Assembly: GCF_001435345.1 (NCBI RefSeq)
Contig: NZ_AZGO01000030.1
Coordinates: 1-40,739 of the forward strand
Length of the DNA: 40,739 nt
Source of the DNA: Limosilactobacillus pontis DSM 8475
GTDB taxonomy: Bacteria > Bacillota > Bacilli > Lactobacillales > Lactobacillaceae
Reading direction: 5' to 3'
In this document: positions 32,254 through 39,976 of the stretch, in pieces
Position numbering within the stretch: the stretch's first letter is position 1
Layout: each line of letters opens with the position of its first letter
Notes under the pieces: model-generated
Seen by the model: the letters and a program-made list of their open reading frames with translations, nothing else
What the model was told of the DNA's origin: nothing
Database searches by the model: none
Translations under genes and position numbers: made by a program

Positions 32254-32778
32254 TTAGTTCCCCGTCAATAGGGCGTAAACGTAGGAAATTTCCTGTGGCC
32301 GGTAAACCCCGTGCAGCTCCCCAACCTTGGTGAAGCCGTTCTTGGTGATCAGGTGCTGCATGATCTTGTTATCCTCATGGGTGTCGATCCGGATCGTCTT
32401 GATATCCTGCCGGTGCGCCTTGATGTAGTCGATCACGTTGGTGAAGAGGGCCGATGCGTAACCCTTGCCGGCGTGGTTGGAGTGGATGGCCACCCGGTGG
32501 ATCACAACGTACTTGTCGGTGTCAATCAGCCAGTCACCGTGCAGCTCGTCGTAGGAGTGGTCCGGTGCCTCGACGATCGACAGGGCACCGACCGTCTCGT
32601 CATCGTCAGATTGGACTAGGTAGGCAAAGCCGTTGTTGATGTCTTCCTGGACATGCTCAACGTTCGGGTAGTCCCCCTGCCACTGGTCGATTCCTTGGGA
32701 GGCCAGTTGGTCACGACCATCGCGCAGGATTTCAATAATCTGGTCGAGGCCATTCATCGTTGCTTGCTTGATTTGCAT
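32254..32778 (-). CDS. GNAT-family N-acetyltransferase
   Basis: 174 residues. The acetyl-CoA-binding motif A is VHRVAIHSNHAGKGYASALFTNVIDYIKA (R/Q-x-x-G-x-G/A type). The N-terminal MQIKQATMNGLDQIIEIL and a late IMQHLITKNGFTKVG block are typical of this fold. The substrate is unknown. AAGGGA lies about 12 bases before ATG 32778. Monocistronic with its own terminator. Confidence 0.9.
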   Translation of the reverse strand: MQIKQATMNGLDQIIEILRDGRDQLASQGIDQWQGDYPNVEHVQEDINNGFAYLVQSDDDETVGALSIVEAPDHSYDELHGDWLIDTDKYVVIHRVAIHSNHAGKGYASALFTNVIDYIKAHRQDIKTIRIDTHEDNKIMQHLITKNGFTKVGELHGVYRPQEISYVYALLTGN

Positions 32779-32968
32779 TGGACTATCATCCCTTCATGAG
32801 TAGTTTTGTTATCCGTTCGTCAAAACGGCCTTAATAATAATGTAACATACTTTGCTTTTGGCTGACAAGCATTTACCCCTGTCCGCGCCCCACGCAAGAT
32901 GCACGGCAGTTGACCGCTTTTAATTATTTAAAATAAGATAATATGTTAAAGTGTTGGCTAGACAGTTG

Positions 32969-33133
32969 TCAACGGTTTAGTGGTTGTTTCATCCCAATCC
33001 GCTTTGCTAATTCAACTTGTGATGTTCCTCTTTTAATGCGTTGAGTATGCAAATGGGCTAAACTTTCAATTGCCGTCATCTCATCTGGCTTGATTGAGGT
33101 AAGCTTCTTCTTTATATCATTCCAAGTGGTCAT
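32969..33133 (-). pseudogene. Truncated XRE/HigA-like antitoxin relic
   Basis: 54 codons from ATG 33133 (AAGGA 9 bases upstream). It reads MTTWNDIKKKLTSIKPDEMT, then the beginning of an XRE helix-turn-helix (TSQVELAKRIGMKQP), and stops after three more codons, in the middle of the recognition helix. The pattern matches HigA-like antitoxins, but the rest of the domain and any HigB toxin are absent. Base composition is AT-rich relative to flanking genes. Confidence 0.6.
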
Positions 33134-33220
33134 TATCATCGTCCTTCCGGTTAAGCCAATCATCCAGTAGCACTATTAACACTATCCTGTATTATTTAAT
33201 GGATAAAGGAGTCGATTACT

Positions 33221-33862
33221 ATGCAGCTCACCATTACCCAACTATACGAAAAGATGCGCGCCAACATGGGCCCGTCCGGCTGGTGGCCCGCCGACAGCAA
33301 GGAAGAGATCATCATCGGGGCAATCCTGATTCAAAACACCAACTGGCGTAATGCCGACAGGGCCCTGACCCTCCTCCGTAACGCTACGGGCCTTGTACCC
33401 GACCGCATCCTGACCCTACCCCCGGAAAAGCTACATGACCTGGTCCGACCGGCAGGCTTCTACCGCAACAAGAGCCGGGCCCTGGTCAGCGTCCTCACCT
33501 GGCTGGCCCAGGGCAACTACGACTACCCGGCCATCGGGCAGCACTATGGGGCGCACCTTCGCCAGGAGCTGCGTGCCCTCCACGGGGTTGGGCCCGAGAC
33601 GGCCGATGTCCTGCTGACCTACATTTTCGACGTGCCGACCTTCATCAGTGACAAGTACGCCCGGACCCTCTTCACCTGCCTGGGGGTAACTGGACTGACC
33701 GACTACCGGAGCTTGGCGCGGCGGTGCACCCTGCCGGCCAGCTTCACCCCGGCGATGGCCCAGGACTTCCACGGCCTGATCGACGAGTTCGGCAAGGTCT
33801 ACTTCCACCCGCTAACAAAGTTCCAGGAGAGCTTCCTGGCCGGTGATACCCTCGCCCTCTGA
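33221..33862 (+). CDS. HhH-GPD DNA glycosylase, MagIII-like (3-methyladenine type)
   Basis: 213 residues. The order WWPADSKEEIIIGAILIQNTNW, LVRPAGFYRNKSRAL, LHGVGPETADVLLTYIF (helix-hairpin-helix) and FISDKYARTLF (catalytic Asp) matches the MagIII-like branch of the endonuclease III superfamily. The HhH Lys of bifunctional Nth is replaced by Glu (PETAD), so the enzyme should be a monofunctional glycosylase. The four iron-sulfur cysteines of Nth are absent. A role in removing alkylated bases is inferred from the family. AAAGGAG precedes ATG. The nicotinamidase-like gene follows by 46 bases with its own ribosome site. Confidence 0.85.
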   Translation: MQLTITQLYEKMRANMGPSGWWPADSKEEIIIGAILIQNTNWRNADRALTLLRNATGLVPDRILTLPPEKLHDLVRPAGFYRNKSRALVSVLTWLAQGNYDYPAIGQHYGAHLRQELRALHGVGPETADVLLTYIFDVPTFISDKYARTLFTCLGVTGLTDYRSLARRCTLPASFTPAMAQDFHGLIDEFGKVYFHPLTKFQESFLAGDTLAL

Positions 33863-33908
33863 AGGCAAAGATGCTACACTAGGTAAAATAAAAAAAGGAG
33901 TGATCACC

Positions 33909-34460
33909 ATGACCAAGGCGCTATTGATCATTGACTATACCAACGACTTCGTGGCAGACGATGGGACATTGACGGTTGGCAAACCGGCCCAGCAGCTGGA
34001 CGGCTACCTGACCGCCCTCGCCGACCGCTTCTACCAAAACGGTGACGTCGTCCTCTTCCCGACCGACGCCCACCACTTGCACGACCCCTTCCACCCGGAG
34101 TCGAAGCTCTTTCCACCGCACAACATCATCGGGACGTCGGGCCGCAACCTCTACGGCCAGGTCGGCAACTGGTCCCAGGCCCACCGCGCCAGCGATCGGG
34201 TCGACCTCTTCGCTAAGAACCGCTACTCGTCCTTTGCCAACACCAACCTCGACAACTACCTCCGCGAGCGGCGGATCACCGACCTCTGGATCAGCGGGGT
34301 CTGCACCGACATCTGTGTCCTCCACACGGCGATCGATGCCTACAATCGTGACTACCAGATCACCATCCCCCGCCGCGGGGTCGCCACCTTCACCGCGCAC
34401 GGCGACGAGTGGGCGTTTGACCACTTCCAAAACAGCCTCGGCGCCACGGTCGTCGACTAG
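33909..34460 (+). CDS. Nicotinamidase-like cysteine hydrolase (isochorismatase superfamily)
   Basis: 183 residues. Catalytic triad visible: Asp9 in LLIIDYTNDF, Lys in LFAKNRYSSF and Cys in ISGVCTDICVLHTA. Metal-site pattern DAHHLHDPFHPES...FPPHNIIGTSG resembles PncA, so hydrolysis of nicotinamide to nicotinate for NAD salvage is the likely reaction (inference). ATG 33909 has AAAGGAG 9 bases upstream; the longer in-frame ORF overlaps the glycosylase gene and is rejected. The 3' end overlaps the convergent glycosyltransferase stop by four bases. Confidence 0.87.
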   Translation: MTKALLIIDYTNDFVADDGTLTVGKPAQQLDGYLTALADRFYQNGDVVLFPTDAHHLHDPFHPESKLFPPHNIIGTSGRNLYGQVGNWSQAHRASDRVDLFAKNRYSSFANTNLDNYLRERRITDLWISGVCTDICVLHTAIDAYNRDYQITIPRRGVATFTAHGDEWAFDHFQNSLGATVVD

Positions 34461-35275
34461 GATTGGAGCAGGCGCTGGGCAACGTGGAAGTAGTGCTTGT
34501 ACAGGGCTGTGTAGCGCCCACTGTTCTTTTTGACCAGCCAGGGCTTATCACGGCCGCAGTAATGCAGGATGACGGTGTTCTTGACCACCCAGTCGGTCGT
34601 CCACTCGCCAAAGGAGATCGTTTCGTAGATCTGGCCCTTACGCGTGTCAAAGTTGTAGAGTTCGTCGGGCACTGACTTGATATCCTTGCCGTAGAGGGCG
34701 TTGAGGACGTCCTGGTCCGGTAGCAACAGAATATGGTCGCGGATGTAGTTGAAGATGGCGGCCGGCTGGACCCGCTGGCGGATGGCATCGAGGTTCATTA
34801 GCAGAACCCCGGAGTTGTAGTAGCCATCAGCGTCGAAGTTCTGCAGGCGGATCTTGTTGATCACCTCGGTCGTGTTGGTCAGGCCGGTGTGGATGGCCGA
34901 AGCGTAGAGGTAGTCAGTCAGGTCGGTCGCATACAGCTGGGTCAAGTCGTTAATACAGAGGACGTCGGCATCCAGGTAGAGGATCTTATGCAGGTCAGTC
35001 GGCAGGAGCTTGTGGACCAGGAGCCGGTAGTAGATCGTCGTCGGGTAGCGGTCGGTGACCGGGGCGTCCTTAAACATTTCGTTTTTCACCATCACCGGGT
35101 GGTAGGTCATCCCCAGCCGCTGACAGAAGGCTGCTAGCTGGTCCCCATTTTGGAGCGGTTGCTTCTGGATCACGTAGACGTCGAAATGCTGTGCGGGCGT
35201 GCTGACCTTAATCGAGAGCAGGACGGTTGCCAACTGGGTGGTATAATGGTCATCAATTGAGAATAATAGGTTCAT
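34457..35275 (-). CDS. Glycosyltransferase family 8
   Basis: 272 residues. N-terminal NLLFSIDDHYTTQLATVLLSI, then the metal-binding DxD in ILYLDADVLCINDL, GYYNSGVLLMNLDAI, LPDQDVLNALY and the C-terminal HYCGRDKPW are all GT8 landmarks. It transfers a hexose from a UDP-sugar, probably to a cell-surface acceptor (inference). Retaining mechanism by family. No other glycan genes are adjacent, so the acceptor is unknown; the large Ser/Thr-rich surface protein at 3.7-6.0 kb is one conceivable but unlinked target. Confidence 0.9.
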   Translation of the reverse strand: MNLLFSIDDHYTTQLATVLLSIKVSTPAQHFDVYVIQKQPLQNGDQLAAFCQRLGMTYHPVMVKNEMFKDAPVTDRYPTTIYYRLLVHKLLPTDLHKILYLDADVLCINDLTQLYATDLTDYLYASAIHTGLTNTTEVINKIRLQNFDADGYYNSGVLLMNLDAIRQRVQPAAIFNYIRDHILLLPDQDVLNALYGKDIKSVPDELYNFDTRKGQIYETISFGEWTTDWVVKNTVILHYCGRDKPWLVKKNSGRYTALYKHYFHVAQRLLQS

Positions 35276-35358
35276 CTGAATGGTCCTCCTTACAATATGT
35301 TCATTATAACAATTGACGGCGGGACCGGCCGGGTGGAAAACAGGAATGGAGACTTATC

Positions 35359-36015
35359 ATGAAGCAGGAAGAACAAATTGTCGCAGTCAAAAAGTACACG
35401 ATCGCCAAGCTCGGTCAGGACAAGACCGGCCACGGCATGGACCACATCAATCGGGTTGTCCGGATGGCCCGGCGCCTGGCAGCTGGCGAAGGAGTTGACC
35501 CCTTCCTGCCGGTGGTCGCTGCCTACCTCCACGACACGATCGACGAGAAGCTAGTCGATAGCATTCCGGCGGCCGAGCAGGAGCTGCGCGACTACCTGAG
35601 TGCCCACGACTTCACGGAAGACCAAGTCGCCACGATCATGGACACCATCAGTAACATCTCCTTTGCCCACACCCTCGACGGCGTGCCGATCCACCTCTCG
35701 ATCGTCGGCAAGATCGTGCGCGATGCCGACTGGCTGGACGCGATCGGTGCCCTTGGTATTACCCGGGCGATTTTCTACGGCGGCGGCCACCACGAGAAGA
35801 TCTATGATCCAGCAATCAAGCCCCGCCAGAACATGAACCGGGAGGAGTACCGTAACCTGGCTGACGAGACGATCATCAACCACTTCTACGAGAAGATCCT
35901 CAAGTTATCGGCCATGCTGCAGACGCCGACTGCTCGCCAGATCGCGGCGCACCGCCAGCAGGTCATGCTCGACTTCCTAGCCGAGTTCAAGGCCGAGTGG
36001 AACGCCGAGAAATAA
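35359..36015 (+). CDS. HD-domain phosphohydrolase
   Basis: 218 residues. Metal-binding HD residues: GHGMDHINRVVRMARRLA, AAYLHDTIDEKL (the HD pair) and KIVRDADWLDAIGALGITRAI. It resembles the YedJ group of HD hydrolases of unknown nucleotide substrate. GGAG precedes ATG. The downstream 200 bases contain no gene. Confidence 0.9.
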   Translation: MKQEEQIVAVKKYTIAKLGQDKTGHGMDHINRVVRMARRLAAGEGVDPFLPVVAAYLHDTIDEKLVDSIPAAEQELRDYLSAHDFTEDQVATIMDTISNISFAHTLDGVPIHLSIVGKIVRDADWLDAIGALGITRAIFYGGGHHEKIYDPAIKPRQNMNREEYRNLADETIINHFYEKILKLSAMLQTPTARQIAAHRQQVMLDFLAEFKAEWNAEK

Positions 36016-36182
36016 AAACGCGCCCCACCATCCGGTCGAGCGCGCAGGCCACTACTCAAGCAGCCACTTAATTAGGCGTTTTATGTGCTTTCTAGGCACA
36101 ATCAAGAGAATTATGCCGGTGTGCAAAATGACCTCGGTCGAACCGGTTGCGGGCGCTTAAGAGACGTCCTTTTTATATCCAA

Positions 36183-36228
36183 AATGCCCGTCAGGCACCA
36201 GAACACTTCTGGCTGCCGGACGGGCATT
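36183..36228 (-). terminator. Terminator after the degV-membrane protein operon
   Basis: A long stem (AATGCCCGTC/GACGGGCATT with further GGCA/TGCC and CAGAA/TTCTG pairs) and a three-base loop. Four U residues follow on the minus strand. Confidence 0.75.
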
Positions 36229-36231
36229 ATT

Positions 36232-36789
36232 TTACTCTTTATTATCGGAATCAACGGGCGCAACCCAGTGCCGCCACAGCCAGCGGGCCCCCAACCCCAG
36301 CAAGGGGGTCAGGACCGCGTAGAGCAGGGCCGTCAGGATACTAGTCGACAGTCCCAGCCGGACGTAGGCCAGGGCGGTTGCTCCCTGCCCATCGAAACAC
36401 AGGCCCGCGATTACCAGACCACCCTCAATCAGGACCAGTTGCAACAAACCAGCAATTAGACCAAGGAAGATCAGCTGCTGGTGGGTGACGGTACGGTCAC
36501 GCAACTGCCAGCCTACCAGCCAGGCTAGGATGACCACCGTCAGCAGGATGGCAACGATCGCCACCAGGTCAGCGGTCCCGGCCAGAAACATAATCACCAA
36601 GGAAACAATCGCCACACCGAGGGCATCACCAACCCCTGCTGCCAGCAGAACGGCCAGGGCAATGATTCCCGCCCAGGGGGCCACGAAGACCCCGGTCGGC
36701 AGGATGAAGCGGGCACTAATCAGGCCGACGAGAACCATCAGGACCACCGCCAGGGCAGCGTAACCGAAGGACTTAATATTGATTCTCAT
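36232..36789 (-). CDS. Six-helix integral membrane protein, function unknown
   Basis: 185 residues, nearly all hydrophobic, with about six predicted membrane helices, a basic start (MRINIKSFGY) and an acidic end (APVDSDNKE). Size and shape resemble small transporter components such as ECF S-subunits, but no family motif is visible, so the function is unassigned. ATG 36789 lies four bases after the DegV stop, without a strong ribosome site of its own, so translation is probably coupled to DegV. The longer in-frame start inside degV is rejected. Confidence 0.75.
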   Translation of the reverse strand: MRINIKSFGYAALAVVLMVLVGLISARFILPTGVFVAPWAGIIALAVLLAAGVGDALGVAIVSLVIMFLAGTADLVAIVAILLTVVILAWLVGWQLRDRTVTHQQLIFLGLIAGLLQLVLIEGGLVIAGLCFDGQGATALAYVRLGLSTSILTALLYAVLTPLLGLGARWLWRHWVAPVDSDNKE

Positions 36790-36793
36790 GATC

Positions 36794-37669
36794 CTAGAGC
36801 GGCTTCTTATCAGTATCCTGCATCCAAGCCAGGGCCAGGGCACCCTGACCGAGGTGGGTCCCGATAACCGGGCCGAAGTAGCTCAGTTCAAACTTGATGT
36901 CGGGGAAGTCATCCTGGAGCTTGTCCAGCCACTTCTGCCCCGCTTCCGGTGCGTTAGCGTGAAAGACAATCCCACGGACCGGGTAGTCCAGCTTGGCCAG
37001 GTTATCCTTGAAGATCTGTTCACAGCGCAGCTTGGCCTTCTTCATCGACCGGACTTTCTCAAAGGCCTCGATGGCGTGGTGCTCGTTGTGGAAACTCAAC
37101 AGCGGCTTGATCTTCAGAATCGAACCGACAAAGGCGGAGGCGTTGGAGAGCCGCCCCCCGCGAACCAGGTTTTGCAGGTCATCGACCACGAAGACCTCGT
37201 TGATCGTGTCCCGCAGCGCCGTCAGCTTGGTGATGATCGTATCAAGGTCGTCACCGTCCTCAATCATCTGGGCCGCCTGAATGGCCAGGTAACCCATCAG
37301 CTTGACCGTGATCTGGCTGTCGAACGGCACGATCTTGATGGTGTCCTTCATTTCTTCGGCGATCTGGGCGATGTTGTTCAGGAAACCGGAGATCGACTTG
37401 GCCAGGTGAATGCTGATGACGGCGTCGTAACCCTCGTCGGCCAGCTTTTGGTAGAGCTCCATCATCTCACCGATTGACGGCTGGGAAGTGCTGGGAAAGG
37501 TACTGGACGTCTTCAACAGGTGATAGAATTCCTCGGTCGTGATGTCGACGCCCTCACGGTAACTCTTACCGTCCACAACGAATGGAATTGGGACAACGTG
37601 AATATGGTTGGTGGCCGCCTCTTCCGGAGTGAGGTAGGCGGTGCTGTCGGTCACAACAGCAACTTTCAT
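36794..37669 (-). CDS. DegV-family fatty-acid-binding protein (FakB-like)
   Basis: 291 residues. Family blocks: KVAVVTDSTAYL at the start, a TSSTFPSTSQPSIGEM loop, ISIHLAKSISGFLNN (Ser-Gly lipid carboxylate contact), FVVDDLQNLVRGGRLS and the final SYFGPVIGTHLGQGALALAW. DegV/FakB proteins bind a fatty acid and present it to the FakA kinase for phosphorylation. No fakA is seen here. ATG 37669 has GGAGG 8 bases upstream. First gene of a two-gene operon with an unassigned membrane protein. Confidence 0.92.
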   Translation of the reverse strand: MKVAVVTDSTAYLTPEEAATNHIHVVPIPFVVDGKSYREGVDITTEEFYHLLKTSSTFPSTSQPSIGEMMELYQKLADEGYDAVISIHLAKSISGFLNNIAQIAEEMKDTIKIVPFDSQITVKLMGYLAIQAAQMIEDGDDLDTIITKLTALRDTINEVFVVDDLQNLVRGGRLSNASAFVGSILKIKPLLSFHNEHHAIEAFEKVRSMKKAKLRCEQIFKDNLAKLDYPVRGIVFHANAPEAGQKWLDKLQDDFPDIKFELSYFGPVIGTHLGQGALALAWMQDTDKKPL

Positions 37670-37877
37670 TGTATCGTCCTCCATTTTATTGAATAAATTG
37701 AATATAATTGCTTAGTATTGGATAAAAATCCACATAATATAAGAAGCATACCACATGAAGAAGTATAAACCAACTTATTTCAGTGGACAAATGCTTAAAC
37801 TTGTTTGCCCGCGCAGAAAGACGGTATAATAGGAACCGCACATTTTCGAACGTTATTCAATGAAAGGAGCGCTTTGC

Positions 37878-39560
37878 ATGTCCTTTGACGGTTTCTTTAC
37901 CCATGCAATGGTGCATGAACTAGACCAAACACTAACTACCGGCCGGGTCGCCCGGGTCAGCCAACCCTACCCCGCCGAGCTGATCATCACGATTCGGGCC
38001 CACCGGCACAACCACGCCCTCCTGCTCTCGGCCAACCCGACCTACCCGCGGATCCAGATCACGACGATCCCCTACAGCAACCCGGCCGTGCCGACCAACT
38101 TCACGATGACCCTTCGCAAGTACCTGGAGGGCGCCATCCTGCATTCGATTACGCAGGTCGGCAATGACCGGATCATCAAGCTGACTTTCAATACCCACGA
38201 CGAACTCGGTGACAGCCAGCAACTGGTCCTGGTCAGCGAGATCATGGCCCGCCACAGTAATATTTCCCTGGTCAACCAGAAGACTGGCAAGATCATCGAC
38301 ACGGTCAAGCACGTCGGCTCCGACCAAAACCGGGTCCGCCTCCTCCTACCAGGGGCAACCTTTGTGATGCCACCCAAGCAGGACAAGCTCAACCCCTACC
38401 TGCCCAACCAGCTCTACAGCGACCTGGTCCGGCAGTACCAGGATCCCCGGGAGTTAGCTCACCAACTGCAGCAGGGTTACGAGGGCCTGGGCACCGATAC
38501 GGCCCGCGACCTCGCCAACCGCCTGCTGAGTAGCGACCACCTACCAACCACCTACCAGCAGTTCATCCAGCATTTCGACAGTCCCGACCCGGTGATTATC
38601 AACGGCAAGCGGAAGTCGTTCATGGCCTTTCCGCCGGCTGCGGCTGAGGAAGACGACCTCCAGCACTTTACCACCCTGTCCGAGTTGCTGGACAACTACT
38701 ATGCCCAGAAGGCCCAGCAGGACCGGTCCAAGGAGCTGGCTGGCCAGGTCATCAAGGTGATCAAGAACGAGCTAAAGAAGGACCGGCGCAAGGTCAAGAA
38801 GTTCAACCAGCAGCTGGCCGACGCGGACGCCGCCGACCGCTACCGGATCCGCGGCGAGATCCTGACCACTTACCTGGGCAAGCTTAAGCCGGGCATGACC
38901 GAGATCACCCTACCGAACTTCTACGACGACAACAAGCCGCTCAAGATCAAACTGGCCCCGGAGCTGTCGCCATCGCGCAATGCCCAGAAGTACTTTACCA
39001 AGTATGATAAACTAAAGGCCTCGGTCGCCCACGTCAACGAGCAGATGAAGCTGACCCAAGACGAGATCGCCTACTTCGAGAACATCCAGAACCAGATCGA
39101 CCTCGCCTCCCCGGCCGACATCCAGGAGATCCGGCTAGAGCTACAACAGCAGGGCTACATCAAGGGCAAGAAGCAGAAGAGCAAGAAGCGGCGCAAGGTC
39201 CGCTTGAGCAAGCCCGAGCAGTTCCACACCAGCGACGGCACCCTGGTCCTGGTCGGCAAGAACAACCTGCAGAACGACCGGCTGAGCTTCAAGACCGCCA
39301 ACAAAAACGAGATCTGGCTCCACGTTAAGGATATCCCGGGCTCCCACGTGGTCATTCGGTCAACCGACCCCAGCGAGCAGACGATCCTGGAGGCGGCCCA
39401 GCTGGCAGCCTACTTCTCCAAGGGCCGTGATTCTGACAACGTCCCGGTCGACTACCTGCCGGTCAAGCGCCTCCACAAACCCAATGGTGCCAAGCCCGGT
39501 TTCGTGATCTTCACGGGCCAAAAGACATTGTACGTGACACCGCATAAGCTCGCGGATTAG
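37878..39560 (+). CDS. rqcH: Rqc2 homologue RqcH (NFACT protein, ribosome quality control)
   Basis: 560 residues. NFACT-N domain (MSFDGFFTHAMVHELDQ...), central helix-hairpin-helix and coiled-coil region (about residues 260-430, charged), and C-terminal NFACT-R (EIWLHVKDIPGSHVVIRS). RqcH binds stalled 50S-peptidyl-tRNA complexes, recruits tRNA-Ala and extends the nascent chain with an alanine tail for degradation. Older annotation calls it fibronectin-binding protein. ATG 37878 has AAAGGAG 8-9 bases upstream. The gene ends in a strong terminator. Confidence 0.93.
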   Translation: MSFDGFFTHAMVHELDQTLTTGRVARVSQPYPAELIITIRAHRHNHALLLSANPTYPRIQITTIPYSNPAVPTNFTMTLRKYLEGAILHSITQVGNDRIIKLTFNTHDELGDSQQLVLVSEIMARHSNISLVNQKTGKIIDTVKHVGSDQNRVRLLLPGATFVMPPKQDKLNPYLPNQLYSDLVRQYQDPRELAHQLQQGYEGLGTDTARDLANRLLSSDHLPTTYQQFIQHFDSPDPVIINGKRKSFMAFPPAAAEEDDLQHFTTLSELLDNYYAQKAQQDRSKELAGQVIKVIKNELKKDRRKVKKFNQQLADADAADRYRIRGEILTTYLGKLKPGMTEITLPNFYDDNKPLKIKLAPELSPSRNAQKYFTKYDKLKASVAHVNEQMKLTQDEIAYFENIQNQIDLASPADIQEIRLELQQQGYIKGKKQKSKKRRKVRLSKPEQFHTSDGTLVLVGKNNLQNDRLSFKTANKNEIWLHVKDIPGSHVVIRSTDPSEQTILEAAQLAAYFSKGRDSDNVPVDYLPVKRLHKPNGAKPGFVIFTGQKTLYVTPHKLAD

Positions 39561-39594
39561 CTGAGTACTTGTCCATTCAATATTAGTTGTAATT

Positions 39595-39629
39595 AAAAGG
39601 GAACGAGGTTGTGCCGCTCGTTCCCTTTT
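39595..39629 (+). terminator. Intrinsic terminator after rqcH
   Basis: AAAAGGGAACGAG pairs with CTCGTTCCCTTTT around a nine-base loop. Confidence 0.9.
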
Positions 39630-39721
39630 GTAGTTGGCCAATATTTGGATCACTATTTGTATTTTAAAGGCTGTAAATGAGTTTAGGATAAATTATTTGT
39701 ATAGTTATTTAACCTCAGGTG

Positions 39722-39751
39722 TTCGAACTGATGTTCTAAGCGTGATATAAT
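39722..39751 (+). promoter_or_regulatory. Promoter of a putative small RNA
   Basis: Perfect TATAAT at 39746-39751 with a plausible -35 TTCGAA at 39722-39727 (18-base spacer). It precedes a short terminator-capped stretch without a gene. Confidence 0.45.
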
Positions 39752-39757
39752 TATATT

Positions 39758-39857
39758 AAATATGGTTACCTGAAGCGGCAATAAAAAGGAAAGCTGTATT
39801 GCTAAAACAATGGGATGACAGAAGACCATTTTGTTAACCCTCAGTAGCAAATTTTTT
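39758..39857 (+). ncRNA. Putative small RNA upstream of the Abi gene
   Basis: About 100 bases between a TATAAT promoter and a clear intrinsic terminator (TTTGTTA 39830-39836 with TAGCAAA 39845-39851, then six T). Inside, GCAATA...TATTGC (39778-39802) and AACAATGG...CCATTTTGTT (39806-39835) can form hairpins, the latter competing with the terminator stem. No ORF or ribosome site. Structured RNAs upstream of abiF genes (the abiF RNA motif) have been predicted in Firmicutes; whether this one matches that motif I cannot test. Confidence 0.5.
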
Positions 39858-39867
39858 ATCAAATGGA

Positions 39868-39895
39868 TTGACTACAATGTTAATTAATATAGAAT
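39868..39895 (+). promoter_or_regulatory. Promoter of the Abi leader transcript
   Basis: TTGACT (39868-39873), a 16-base spacer and TAGAAT (39890-39895). The -10 overlaps the in-frame ATG at 39894, which argues against that ATG as the Abi start. Confidence 0.6.
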
Positions 39896-39901
39896 GAAAG
39901 T

Positions 39902-39976
39902 ATGGAAAGAGCCTCAGAGATCTCTATGTGAGACTGTTGCGGAGTCCCTTCATTCTACGGAATGGGGGGATTTTTT
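39902..39976 (+). ncRNA. Terminator-capped leader RNA of the Abi gene (attenuator or RNA antitoxin)
   Basis: From the predicted start near 39902 the RNA has a small CUCA...UGAG hairpin (39913-39931) and then an 11-bp stem (39945-39955 with 39960-39970, two G-U pairs) closed by a UACG tetraloop, followed by six U residues (39971-39976). This is a textbook intrinsic terminator. Its 3' arm GGGGGGA is also the only Shine-Dalgarno for the Abi start at 39975. The same element can therefore end a 75-base RNA or, when melted, permit toxin-gene expression. Confidence 0.6.

Noticed and set aside
39894-39974. N-terminal extension of the Abi protein from ATG 39894
   Set aside because: The ATG overlaps a -10 element, lacks a ribosome site, and the 27 residues run through a terminator hairpin and do not resemble Abi_2 N-termini.
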